Positions 27,249 to 35,229 of a DNA stretch of 64,000 bases are shown here, in pieces. Origin of the DNA: Paraburkholderia acidisoli (GTDB lineage: Bacteria > Pseudomonadota > Gammaproteobacteria > Burkholderiales > Burkholderiaceae); the NCBI RefSeq assembly GCF_009789675.1, contig NZ_CP046913.1, forward strand, positions 124,001 through 188,000, written 5' to 3'. The first letter of the stretch is position 1. The number at the start of each line of letters is the position of its first letter. A program made the translations under genes and the position numbers. The notes under the pieces were generated by a model. That model saw nothing but the letters and a program-made list of their open reading frames with translations, was not told where the DNA came from and did no database searches.

Positions 27249-28180
27249 CAGTTAATTGCCTGTGAGGAAGTTGCGGGGCACGCGGGTTCTTGATAGCCGG
27301 GCGCCAGCCGGGCGTTTTCGACGCCGTAAAGAGTCATGGGGTTGTGCAACCAAAGACGGTACTGTTCGTCAGTTAGATTGTGGTCGGGTGAACAATCCAC
27401 GCCCCAACGCAGCAACATATAACCGGCCACGGCGGCACGCACGCGGAGGTGCAGCGTGCCGTCAGTTATGCCGTAATCGCGAGAGACGATCTCGGGACAA
27501 TCTAGGCGTGGATGAGGCACAAGCTCCAGATCGATCGTGCGGCTCCACTGGTTGTCGTGCTCCGGGCGCTCGTGCAGGAGAGCTTCTTCTTCGATCGCAT
27601 TCAGGACGTCGATGCGGGTGAGTACGAACTCGCGGAAGGATTGGCGTTTGCGGTCGAAGGCGCGAACGTGCCAGCGCATACCCGTATCAACGAGAGCGAA
27701 CGGTACTATGACCCGCTCGGTCTCTTCGCTGCTCGCAGATTTGTAGCGAATGGCCAAGGGCTGGCGCGCTTTGATCGCACGACAAACGGTGGCCAAGGTG
27801 TCGAGCGGCGGCGGGCACAATAATGCGGGTGTTTCACAGGCCAGTAGGGCAGCAGGTTCAGCATCGTCGCCTTCGCCAAAGCCGTGGGAGAGGGCGATTA
27901 GAGCACGATGCGACGATCGGTGAAACATAGGGACGAACGCAACACCAAAGCGGTATAGCTTGGTGCTGCCATCGAAGCGGATGTTGTTTGGAGCCAATTC
28001 CCGATACAAAGCCAAATCACGGGTTGCGGCGGCCGGCGCAATACCAAAACGGTTGATCAGATCGGCGCGCCCAAGTGCGCCGGTGAAATAGAGGCGAAAC
28101 TCGATGTAGGCCAGCCGCTCACGCTGCGCGTGAGATAGGTTGGTCGCCGTACGATTGCCTGGTCCGGCAGCTGGGGTCAT
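27248..28180 (-). CDS. WYL-domain transcriptional regulator (BrxR/CapW type)
   Basis: 310 aa. An N-terminal winged helix (RERLAYIEFRLYFTGALGR, DLINRFGIAPAAATRDLALY) is followed by a central WYL domain (PLAIRYKSASSEETERVIVP, GMRWHVRAFDR) and a WCX-like C-terminal region. This is the architecture of BrxR and CapW, repressors at the head of BREX, CBASS and other defence operons, which let the operon be raised during infection. It is the first gene of the operon and sits behind a perfect inverted repeat (28222-28238), its probable operator. Ligand unknown. Confidence 0.9.
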   Translation of the reverse strand: MTPAAGPGNRTATNLSHAQRERLAYIEFRLYFTGALGRADLINRFGIAPAAATRDLALYRELAPNNIRFDGSTKLYRFGVAFVPMFHRSSHRALIALSHGFGEGDDAEPAALLACETPALLCPPPLDTLATVCRAIKARQPLAIRYKSASSEETERVIVPFALVDTGMRWHVRAFDRKRQSFREFVLTRIDVLNAIEEEALLHERPEHDNQWSRTIDLELVPHPRLDCPEIVSRDYGITDGTLHLRVRAAVAGYMLLRWGVDCSPDHNLTDEQYRLWLHNPMTLYGVENARLAPGYQEPACPATSSQAIN

Positions 28181-28215
28181 TGCAGGAGCCGTCGTTATTC
28201 ATTTTGGTCTGGACG

Positions 28216-28244
28216 CTTTATATCATCAAAATGATGATGTTAGC
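28216..28244 (-). promoter_or_regulatory. Probable promoter and WYL operator of the defence operon
   Basis: A perfect inverted repeat ATCATCA-aaa-TGATGAT (28222-28238), about 42 bp upstream of the WYL ATG. On the minus strand a TATAAA-like -10 overlaps its downstream end, so a bound dimer would block RNA polymerase. The -35 is poor, as in regulated promoters. Confidence 0.55.
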
Positions 28245-28543
28245 TAGGTCGTGCTTTCCGAGCGCCCATCTCCGGAGCCGTTGCAAGGCCGGTCGCGTGT
28301 TCAGTCGATAGCCACGCGGTTGTCTGTAAGGCGTAGGTATGCTGTTGCTTTTGAGTCACACCGCTCAAAGACGCGTAGAATTTTTCCATGCTATCGCGAG
28401 GTGGCTACGCCTAGAGAAACTAGGCACTTTAATGGTGGGGCAACTTTGGGGGCATCTTCTTATTCTCCGGCTTTGTGAGCCTTATAGGCTGGGAGATAGG
28501 CGGATTAGTTTGGGAGCCCTCCGCCCACCAATAGATTCAACCG

Positions 28544-28577
28544 AAACCCGCGTAGCGTAAGGCTTCGCGGGTTTTTT
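28544..28577 (+). terminator. Second copy of the tRNA-Ala terminator (island right boundary)
   Basis: AAACCCGCG...CGCGGGTTTTTT preceded by GA, with loop GTAGCGTAAGGCTT against the left copy's GTAGCTGCAAGGCTC. Too similar over about 38 bp for chance. With the nearby CCGCCCACCAA it looks like a diverged attachment-site duplicate. Confidence 0.75.
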
Positions 28578-28845
28578 GTTTTGGCAGTGCGCCGCCCCCT
28601 CCAGCTTCCCCGAAATTCCCGCGCAACCTCCCAAAAATGTCCCCCTAGCAACAGCACGGAGAGATTTTTGGGTTACGTGAAGTACCTACCGCAGAGCTTG
28701 CGGCTGACTTCTAAATGCGTATCTAAACGCACTTCGGGGGACCGTACCTGTCTCAATTACAGGTCCGTGGACCACTTAGGTCACTTCCAACGATGCTGGG
28801 GCCCGCACTTTCTAATCGTGTCCTTAATGCTTAGGCACTCGGTGA

Positions 28846-29019
28846 GAGTATCTTCGCCGACCTACTGCAACGATATTCAGAAATTCCACGCGAGCGCCCA
28901 TCGGCTACCAACCTGGATCAAAATTCCTGGTCGGAGGGGGCGTCTGGCTTAAATCCGAGGTTCTGACCTGGTTGCGAGGCCACCGGGCGTGGCGCGAACC
29001 AGTGAGCGCGAAGAGCTAG
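28846..29019 (+). pseudogene. AlpA-like excisionase / HTH regulator remnant
   Basis: From 28846 the frame reads EYLRRPTATIFRNSTR, then GVWLKSEVLTWLRGHRAWRE and a TAG. This is the second half of an AlpA/MerR-type helix-turn-helix as in prophage excisionases (EYLR.S..TIYR...WLKSEV..W). A TGA lies directly before it, and the usual N-terminus is missing or frameshifted near an ATG at 28827. It marks a second mobile-element trace at the right edge. Confidence 0.55.
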
Positions 29020-29050
29020 AGACGTCCATCGTCAACGCAGCCCCCCCATC

Positions 29051-30322
29051 TCACCTCCCAACCACCGCCTCCCGGCGAATCTCCCCCGCCGCATGAGCAT
29101 CGGTGTCCTCCGCCGTCCTCACCAAAAGCTCCACCCGCACCCGTCGCACCGCCATCCACAACACCGCGCCATACACGAGCGGCACAAAATTCGCGTGCAG
29201 AAAGTCGCCAGACAGGTCGCCGAACGGCGCATAGATCCAAGCCACGCAAATGATCTCGCGCTCCCAGCGCAGCCAGCCATCCCGCAGCGCCTTGGCGGTG
29301 AAGAATGCGAGCGCCACGCCCAGCCACGGCGAATCGTAGTTGTAGAGATAAGGGCTGATCATGAACGTGCCCGCGATCAGCGCCGTCGCGCGCAGCGCCA
29401 GATCGGTCGAACGTCGCCAGACCCACGCCACCGTGACGGTCGCCACGATCGCGAGACAAGCTTGCCCGAGGTAGGCGTAGAACACGGGCACGTGCACGAG
29501 GCGCAGCGTCGCGAAGAAGCTGGCCATGCGGCCCCACGGCAGCGCGCCGCTTTCCAGACCGCTGCGCGCGAGATGCATGCCCTGCAGAAAGGCGGGAAAG
29601 GCTTCCGGGCCGAACACCACCACTGACAAACCGGTGAACAGCACGACAGTGACGGCCGCCGCGGCGAACGCCGTCCACATGCCCGCGCAGGCGAGCGCCA
29701 CCGGAAACAGGATGGCCAGGTGAGGCTTGATCGACAGCATGCCGATGCAGACTCCCGCCAGAACCGGCCGCTTTTCCAGCAGGAGGAACGCGCCCAGCGC
29801 GAAGCTCGCCGTGAGGCAGGCGTTCTGCCCTTGCGCCATGTTCAGCCACATGCCGGAAAACGCGAAAATCGGCAGCAGCGCCGCGCGCATCGGCAGAATC
29901 TTGCGCACCAGATACACGAATACGCCCGTGGTGAGGGCGGTGAACGCCAGCGAAGAGACACTGCACGGCACGAGCGCGAGCGGCCGCAGCAACAGCAGGA
30001 AATTCGGCGGATAAAAGAACGGCGCGGCGTCGGGGAGCAGCGGCTGGATCCGCTTGGCGGTTTGCGTGAGCGCGTCGAACGAATAGGCCTTGAGCGGCGT
30101 CCCTTCGAGCCACAGACGCGAGGCCATCCAGAAGGTGCGGAAGTCCATGCCGTTGGGCTGACCATACGTGCGCCACATTTTCCAGCCCGTGCTCACCACG
30201 AAGAATGCCCACGAGAACAGCACCACGGCGCTATAGGCGCGCAACCGCGCCGGGTTCAGCCAGTGCCTGGCGGGTGGGGAAGCGAAAGGGCGCGCCTCGT
30301 TCATGCTCTTGCCTGCATTCAT
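29051..30322 (-). CDS. GT87/DUF2029-type polyprenyl-linked glycosyltransferase
   Basis: 423 aa. Ten or more hydrophobic helices with a periplasmic-loop signature GMDFRTFWMASRLWLEG near the N-terminus (acidic DF as catalytic base region) and PFFYPPNFLLLL, as in DUF2029/GT87 integral-membrane mannosyltransferases. Such enzymes move a sugar from polyprenyl phosphate to an acceptor on the outer face of the inner membrane. It begins 2 nt after tadG and ends the Tad operon, so pilin or pseudopilin glycosylation is a reasonable inference. An in-frame ATG at 30304 is an alternative start; neither has a strong ribosome site. Confidence 0.82.
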   Translation of the reverse strand: MNAGKSMNEARPFASPPARHWLNPARLRAYSAVVLFSWAFFVVSTGWKMWRTYGQPNGMDFRTFWMASRLWLEGTPLKAYSFDALTQTAKRIQPLLPDAAPFFYPPNFLLLLRPLALVPCSVSSLAFTALTTGVFVYLVRKILPMRAALLPIFAFSGMWLNMAQGQNACLTASFALGAFLLLEKRPVLAGVCIGMLSIKPHLAILFPVALACAGMWTAFAAAAVTVVLFTGLSVVVFGPEAFPAFLQGMHLARSGLESGALPWGRMASFFATLRLVHVPVFYAYLGQACLAIVATVTVAWVWRRSTDLALRATALIAGTFMISPYLYNYDSPWLGVALAFFTAKALRDGWLRWEREIICVAWIYAPFGDLSGDFLHANFVPLVYGAVLWMAVRRVRVELLVRTAEDTDAHAAGEIRREAVVGR

Positions 30323-30324
30323 CT

Positions 30325-32046
30325 TTAGTTCGTCAACACCACGGCCGTGTAGCCGGTTCCGCTGCCGCCGCTGGACTGACACTGCAACGCCACGACCATG
30401 TTCTTGTACTGGCAGTCCTCGCCGTAGCCGGGGCTGCCGGAGGTGATCTGCGAGCAATGCGACGACGGGCTGTAGTACTGCTCGCCGGGACCCACGCCGC
30501 CCGCGTCGTCCCACCAGAACACGGCCGCGGGCGCGACGGCTGTCGACCCGCTGCCGCTCGCGAGCGCCGAAAGCTGTGCGCAACTCGGCGCCGAATAGTT
30601 CGCGCCGGCCGAAGTCATGTCGAAGCAGCTGCCGCGCGCGGCGGCGGGCGCCTGCGAGCTCGTCGAGATACCGGACAGATAACTCTTCGTCACCCCGGCT
30701 CCCGTCTGCACGTACAGCGAGCAATTCCCGGTGCCCTGCTGGCTCGTGCGGTACTGCGTCTTGCAGCTGTACTGCGTGACGGTGGTGGTCGGCGTCGAAA
30801 CCGTCTTGGTCGTGGTCTGGTTGTACCAGGTGCTCGACTGCGAGGTGGTCGTCGTGGTGTTTCCGTTCGTCGTGGTCGGGGTTCCGACCGTCGTGCAGCC
30901 CGAATTCGCGTTGTTCGGCGCACTCGTTCCGAAGATCATCGTGAGCTGATCGTAGCCCGAAGGCAGATTCGAGCTCGTTCCCGAAACGGTCCGGCCGCTC
31001 GGATACAGCGTGCTGGGCGGCAACGTGAGCGAGTAGGAGTTCACGTTGTAGCTGCTGCTGCTGCTCGTCGAGGTACCGGCGCCATAGCCGGTCGTGGTGG
31101 TGGTCGTCTGCGTGTTGGTCGTGGTGACCGACACCGTCGCCGAGTAGGTGTAGTTCGAGTTTTCGCTGGGCGATTGACCGTTCATCAGCAGCGACGAATA
31201 GAACGCCTGCGAAGATCCGCTCGGCGCGCCGTACGAGTTCGCGCCCGTGACCGTCACGCCGCAGTTCGAATTGCCGACGTTGCCGTTGGTGTCGTTGCGC
31301 ATCATCACGCCGAGCGGCTGGTTCACGGAGAACGTGGGCAGGTTCTGGCTCACGGCCTGACCCATCGACGAACTCGGCGAATAGCTCGTGTAAATGCGGT
31401 AGTAGTTGTCGGTGCTGTAGGCGGGCACGCTCGAATAGTCGTAGCCGGTCTTGGTCGAATTCTGCGGCACCTGGTAGAGATAGACGCTGTTGCCGTCGCA
31501 CGCCGCCGAGACCTGGGTCGGGAACGCGAGGTTCGCCTGCACCACCGGGTTCGCCGCCGTGGCGGTCGTGCTGATCGTCGCCATCGAAGGCGCGACGAGC
31601 GCCATCAGCGTGGTCTGCACCTGTGCGGTGGCGCTCACCGTCACCGAGTGGGCGGCCGAGGTGCCGAGCGTCGGGTTGATGGTGCCGCTCGCGTTGGTCG
31701 TGACCGTGGGCGCCGAGACGGAGATGGCGATCGGCAGAATCGCGCGATTGAAATAGTTCGTGGCCACGCTCGACGCGAGCGAGCTTTGCGTCGAGTCGAT
31801 GAACACGGCCGCGCCCGCGAGCGCGGCTTCGTCCACGGCGTTCTGCAGGTCGGAGCGAAACTGCACCATGCGCCCGATGTCCACGGCGATCCCGACGCAG
31901 AGCAGCAGCGGGATCAGCAGCACGAGCAGCATGAGGCTCGAGACGCCGCGCTGTTTCGACGGGCGCGCGCGCTGGCGCGAAGGCTGACGTGGCGCGCGCG
32001 GCGCGCGCTGTGTAGAGGGAATTGCGGTCACGGATTCGGTCCTCAC
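30325..32046 (-). CDS. tadG: TadG-like pilus assembly protein
   Basis: About 573 aa. After an Arg-rich basic head comes a Tad/TadG N-terminal segment: RGVSSLMLLVLLIPLLLC (membrane helix) and VDIGRMVQFRSDLQNAVDEA. The rest is an extracytoplasmic Ser/Thr/Tyr-rich domain with long runs of Thr and Ser (about residues 330-460), unlike the von Willebrand A domain of many TadG proteins. It probably anchors or caps the Flp pilus in the envelope. The GTG at 32046 overlaps the preceding gene's TGA (GTGA); a GTG at 32052 is also open. Confidence 0.85.
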   Translation of the reverse strand: MRTESVTAIPSTQRAPRAPRQPSRQRARPSKQRGVSSLMLLVLLIPLLLCVGIAVDIGRMVQFRSDLQNAVDEAALAGAAVFIDSTQSSLASSVATNYFNRAILPIAISVSAPTVTTNASGTINPTLGTSAAHSVTVSATAQVQTTLMALVAPSMATISTTATAANPVVQANLAFPTQVSAACDGNSVYLYQVPQNSTKTGYDYSSVPAYSTDNYYRIYTSYSPSSSMGQAVSQNLPTFSVNQPLGVMMRNDTNGNVGNSNCGVTVTGANSYGAPSGSSQAFYSSLLMNGQSPSENSNYTYSATVSVTTTNTQTTTTTTGYGAGTSTSSSSSYNVNSYSLTLPPSTLYPSGRTVSGTSSNLPSGYDQLTMIFGTSAPNNANSGCTTVGTPTTTNGNTTTTTSQSSTWYNQTTTKTVSTPTTTVTQYSCKTQYRTSQQGTGNCSLYVQTGAGVTKSYLSGISTSSQAPAAARGSCFDMTSAGANYSAPSCAQLSALASGSGSTAVAPAAVFWWDDAGGVGPGEQYYSPSSHCSQITSGSPGYGEDCQYKNMVVALQCQSSGGSGTGYTAVVLTN

Positions 32047-32633
32047 GTGCACGGCGCCGTACAGAGAATCAAGCCGTTGCTGCGCGGTCGCGCGAACGCG
32101 GTATGCGTCAGGGTCAGCAGGCCCGGGATGATGTAATGGAGCGGCGAGTTATAGACGTAGTTGACCGTGACCACGATCACGCTGTCGCCGGGCGAGCCCG
32201 CCGTGGGAATCAGGTTGGTCGGCGACGTGGCGAGCGACTTGGCGCTCGAGCCCAGCGCCGTTGCCGTGGTGCTGCACGATTTGTCGCTTTCCCAGTCCAC
32301 CGTGGGACCGGTCAGCGAATAGTTGGTCACGCTCGCCACCGCCATCGAAAACGACGAGTTGTTGGTGCCAACGGCGAACGGCGTCATCATCAGCGTCCCG
32401 GCCGTGCAGAAGTTGCCGAGCGAGCCCGAGGTGCCGCTCGTCACGCCCGCCGCCTGTTGCGCGACCATGTCGGCGATCGCCTGCGAGGCGCTGTCCACTT
32501 TCAGTTGCGCCCGCACGAACTGGGAGATTTCGTACGTGGCGAACACGAGCGTCAGCATGATCGGCAGGATGATGGCGAACTCGAGCGCCGCGACGCCGCG
32601 ATTGTCCGCGAGAAGTGCACGCAGCCTGCGCAT
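32043..32633 (-). CDS. TadE/TadF-like pseudopilin (second copy)
   Basis: 196 aa. The pre-pilin-like N-terminus NRGVAALEFAIILPIML fits a TadE-type class III signal with Glu at +5 or +6 of the mature form, followed by FATYEISQFVRAQLKVDSASQ. TadE and TadF are processed by the prepilin peptidase TadV and needed for Flp assembly. The ATG at 32633 shares a base with the stop of the preceding pseudopilin gene. Position before tadG suggests the tadF role. The globular C-terminus holds two Cys pairs that could form disulphides. Confidence 0.85.
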   Translation of the reverse strand: MRRLRALLADNRGVAALEFAIILPIMLTLVFATYEISQFVRAQLKVDSASQAIADMVAQQAAGVTSGTSGSLGNFCTAGTLMMTPFAVGTNNSSFSMAVASVTNYSLTGPTVDWESDKSCSTTATALGSSAKSLATSPTNLIPTAGSPGDSVIVVTVNYVYNSPLHYIIPGLLTLTHTAFARPRSNGLILCTAPCT

Positions 32634-33184
32634 CAGTAGGGCTCCGTCTGGAAGGCGATCGTGGAGATCAGCATGGCGTTGCCGGTGACGAGCTTCAGAC
32701 CCGGCAGCATCCACGGGTACGAATAGCCGATCTGCAGCAGCACGTCGTAGTTGGCCGAAACGGTGGCCTGCGTCTGTGCCATGGTCTGGCCGCTCACGGC
32801 CGCGGTCTTGAGCGTCGTGAAGCCGTAGCCGGCGGGCGAGCCCGATGCCGCGGCGGCCACGTAAAGCTGGATGTTGCTGGCGCACGACGGCACCAGCGTG
32901 AACTTCGAGAACGTGAGGTCGTTGCAGATGACCGTGGTGAGCGAGCTCGCGTAACTGCTGCCCGAGAGATTGCCGATCCGCAGTTGCCGGGCGGCGTCGC
33001 GCGCGGCATTGTCGAGCATCTCCTGGACGACGAACACGAAGCTCAGTTCGAGGATCATCGTGACGACGAGGATGAAGAACGGCAGGATCAGCGCGAACTC
33101 GAGCGCCGTCGCGCCGCGCGCGCGCCGCTTGCTGGCCGCGAGCCGGCGCCGCGCGCGCGCCGGGCGGAAGGGTTTTCCCGTCAT
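32633..33184 (-). CDS. tadE: TadE-like pseudopilin
   Basis: 183 aa. A very basic head (KPFRPARARRRLAASKRRAR) precedes the processing-type motif RGATALEFALILPFFIL, a membrane helix, and the QEMLDNAARDAARQLRIG segment that defines TadE domains. Prepilin peptidase cleavage would be just after the Gly. It is cotranscribed between tadD and the second pseudopilin, sharing one base with the latter. Confidence 0.87.
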   Translation of the reverse strand: MTGKPFRPARARRRLAASKRRARGATALEFALILPFFILVVTMILELSFVFVVQEMLDNAARDAARQLRIGNLSGSSYASSLTTVICNDLTFSKFTLVPSCASNIQLYVAAAASGSPAGYGFTTLKTAAVSGQTMAQTQATVSANYDVLLQIGYSYPWMLPGLKLVTGNAMLISTIAFQTEPY

Positions 33185-33208
33185 CGTATTGGTCCCTTGC
33201 CGCGTGTC

Positions 33209-34273
33209 TTACTTGGCTTCGATCAGGCGCGACTGGCCGCCGAAACCGCCCGTGAGCGGGATCTGCGCGTCGCTGGCGCTCGAGAGCGCCGTGGCCGGGC
33301 TCGCCGGAGCCAGCGCCGCGCTCGTGGCCGCGGCGGCACGCCTCGGCGCGGGCAGCGTGGCCGGCGTCATCGAAACGGTGCGTGCGTCGCTGGTTGTCAC
33401 CGAGACGGGCGTCGCCACCGGCGCCGCGACCGCCACCGCCGCTGCGGCCGGCTGTGCGCTTTGCGAGGCCGTGGCGCGGCTTTGCATCGCCGAACGCACG
33501 CGCGCGTAGTAGCGCAGGTTGTCTTGCACCGAGTTCTTGGGCAGGTCGGCGAGCAGGATCTTCTCGGCGGCCGCGTCGTTGCCGAGCAGGCCGTAGGCGA
33601 GCGCGAGATCCTGGCGAGCCTGCGGCGGCGCGTCGGCAATGCTGGCCACGTCGAGCAGCACGTTCACGCCTTCGCGCGGGCGTCCGGCGAGCGTGAGCGA
33701 GAGACCGAGGTCGATACGCAGCGCCATGGCGTCGGGGTGCTGCGCGAGCGCGTCGCGGTAGGTCGTCTGCGCTTCGTCGTGATGGCCGGTGAGGTCGAGC
33801 ACGGTGCCGAGACCGGCGGCCGCGGCCGGATCATTGGGCGTGCGCGCGAGCAGATCGCGATACAGGTGCGTGGCCTCGTCGAAACGCCGCTGCTTGAGCG
33901 CGACGCGCGCGAGCGCGAGCTTCGGCAGGCGCGCGTCGGGCGCGATCGCGGCGGCGCGGCCATAAGCGATGCGCGCGCGTTCGAGGTCGCCGGTCTGGAA
34001 CAGACAGTCGCCCATGCCGAGATTGGCGTCCACCGAGTTCGGATCGGCCTTGAGCGCCTTCTCGTAGAGCGAACCCGCCAACTGCACGTCGCCCGATTCG
34101 AGCGCGCCCGCGGCGATACGCAGGTCGTCGGTCGCGCCGAGCGTGTGCGTCAGCGGACGCGGACCGGGGGGCGCCGCCGCGTAGTGCGGCGTGCTGGAGC
34201 AGCCCGCGAGCAAGCCGAGCGGAACGAGAAGCGCAGCGAGCAGCGCTCGCATGGGGCGAGGAATAGGGTTCAT
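33209..34273 (-). CDS. tadD: TadD-like tetratricopeptide lipoprotein
   Basis: 354 aa. Signal peptide with lipobox LLAGCSS, so anchored to the outer membrane. At least five TPR units follow (LYEKALKADPNSVDANLGMG, AYGRAAAIAPDARLPKLALA, AQTTYRDALAQHPDAMALR), then an Ala-rich low-complexity tail. TadD acts as a pilotin or scaffold for the RcpA secretin in Tad systems. The ATG at 34273 overlaps the tadC stop (ATGA). The tail after about residue 260 looks disordered. Confidence 0.87.
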   Translation of the reverse strand: MNPIPRPMRALLAALLVPLGLLAGCSSTPHYAAAPPGPRPLTHTLGATDDLRIAAGALESGDVQLAGSLYEKALKADPNSVDANLGMGDCLFQTGDLERARIAYGRAAAIAPDARLPKLALARVALKQRRFDEATHLYRDLLARTPNDPAAAAGLGTVLDLTGHHDEAQTTYRDALAQHPDAMALRIDLGLSLTLAGRPREGVNVLLDVASIADAPPQARQDLALAYGLLGNDAAAEKILLADLPKNSVQDNLRYYARVRSAMQSRATASQSAQPAAAAVAVAAPVATPVSVTTSDARTVSMTPATLPAPRRAAAATSAALAPASPATALSSASDAQIPLTGGFGGQSRLIEAK

Positions 34274-35229
34274 TTTCCAAACACAGTCAGGAGGCGCAGG
34301 ACCGCCGGACCCGCGGCGACGATGGTCACCGTCGGCAGGATGAAGAGCATCATGGGCAACGTCATTTTCGGCGCGAGTTTCGCGGCCTTTTCCTCGAGCT
34401 CCAGCATCGCTTGCGCGCGGCTGCCCTTCGAGAGCGTCTTGAGCGCGCTCGTGATCGGCGTGCCGTACTGCTGCGATTGCACGAGCGTCGAAACGAGGCT
34501 GCGCACCGAAGGCAGGTCGATGCGGTCGCTCAGGTTGTTCAGCGCGATCGCGGCGTCCCCGCCCAGATGCAGTTCGGAGGACGTGATATCGAGTTCGTCT
34601 GCGAGCGGCACGGACACCGTGCGGATTTCCTTCGCCACGCGCTGGATCCCAACGGCGAGGCTGTGCCCCGCGTTCGTGCAGATCACGAGCAGGTCGAGCG
34701 CGTCGGGCAGCACGCGGGCGATCTGGCGGCGGCGGCGGCGCGCCATGAACGAGAGAAAATATTCCGGCACGATCATGCCGATGATGAACGCGGCGAGCAT
34801 GAGCATCGCGCGCAGGATCAGGAACTGGCCGAACACGGGTACCTTGGCGCCGAACACCACGGCGCAGGCGCCCGCGGCAATGCCGCAGGTGAACTTCAGG
34901 CCCACCAGCATCGACATCGCGCGATGTCCGTAGAAGCCCGCGCGGCGGCAGGCGAGCGCGAGTTTCGCGCGCTGCTTCGCGTCGAATAGCGGCAGGCGCT
35001 CGCCGACCAGCGCGAACAGCCGGCTCAGTTTGTTCACGCGCCCGAGCAAGCCGGCGTTGGCGTTTTCACCCGCGTTCGGATTGATGCTGTGCGCAGCCAG
35101 CGACATGGCGCGTGCGCGTTCCGAAACGCGCGCGCGTGTGCTGTTGCCGGTGCGAATGTACAGATACACGCCCGCGATCAAGAGGCCGATCAGGACGAGA
35201 TTGCCTGCCGCGACGGACATCGAGTTCAT
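34270..35229 (-). CDS. tadC: Tad inner-membrane platform protein TadC
   Basis: 319 aa. GspF/T2SSF-type domain with PDALDLLVICTNAGHSLAVG and ITSALKTLSKGSRAQAMLELE, flanked by membrane helices at both ends (LVLIGLLIAGVYLYI; MMLFILPTVTIVAAGPAVL). With TadB it forms the platform on which the TadA ATPase extrudes Flp pilin. The start shares one base with the tadB stop (TGATG) and the end overlaps tadD by 4 nt. Confidence 0.92.
   Translation of the reverse strand: MNSMSVAAGNLVLIGLLIAGVYLYIRTGNSTRARVSERARAMSLAAHSINPNAGENANAGLLGRVNKLSRLFALVGERLPLFDAKQRAKLALACRRAGFYGHRAMSMLVGLKFTCGIAAGACAVVFGAKVPVFGQFLILRAMLMLAAFIIGMIVPEYFLSFMARRRRRQIARVLPDALDLLVICTNAGHSLAVGIQRVAKEIRTVSVPLADELDITSSELHLGGDAAIALNNLSDRIDLPSVRSLVSTLVQSQQYGTPITSALKTLSKGSRAQAMLELEEKAAKLAPKMTLPMMLFILPTVTIVAAGPAVLRLLTVFGK

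Larger units (their letters stand above)
28181..29050. other. Right edge of the island: no intact gene
   Basis: Contains the operon promoter, a GCCTAG-agaaa-CTAGGC hairpin (28409-28425), ACTTTGGGGGCA (28442-28453, also present near the left end at 8123-8134 and resembling integrase arm sites), CCGCCCACCAA (28521-28531) echoing the tRNA 3' end, the second terminator copy and a broken AlpA-like gene. No other coding signal seen. Confidence 0.6.

Noticed and set aside
9225..28180. BREX system
   Set aside because: No PglZ alkaline-phosphatase-like protein and no BrxC/PglY ATPase, both required for BREX.
9225..28180. Dnd or Dpd modification system
   Set aside because: A DGQHR domain is present, but no dndC/D/E, IscS-like dndA or TGT-like dpdA gene.
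32615..34933. 772-codon plus-strand open frame opposite tadC, tadD and the pseudopilin genes
   Set aside because: Arg/Gly/Ala-rich antisense shadow of high-GC coding DNA; the minus-strand products are recognised Tad proteins.
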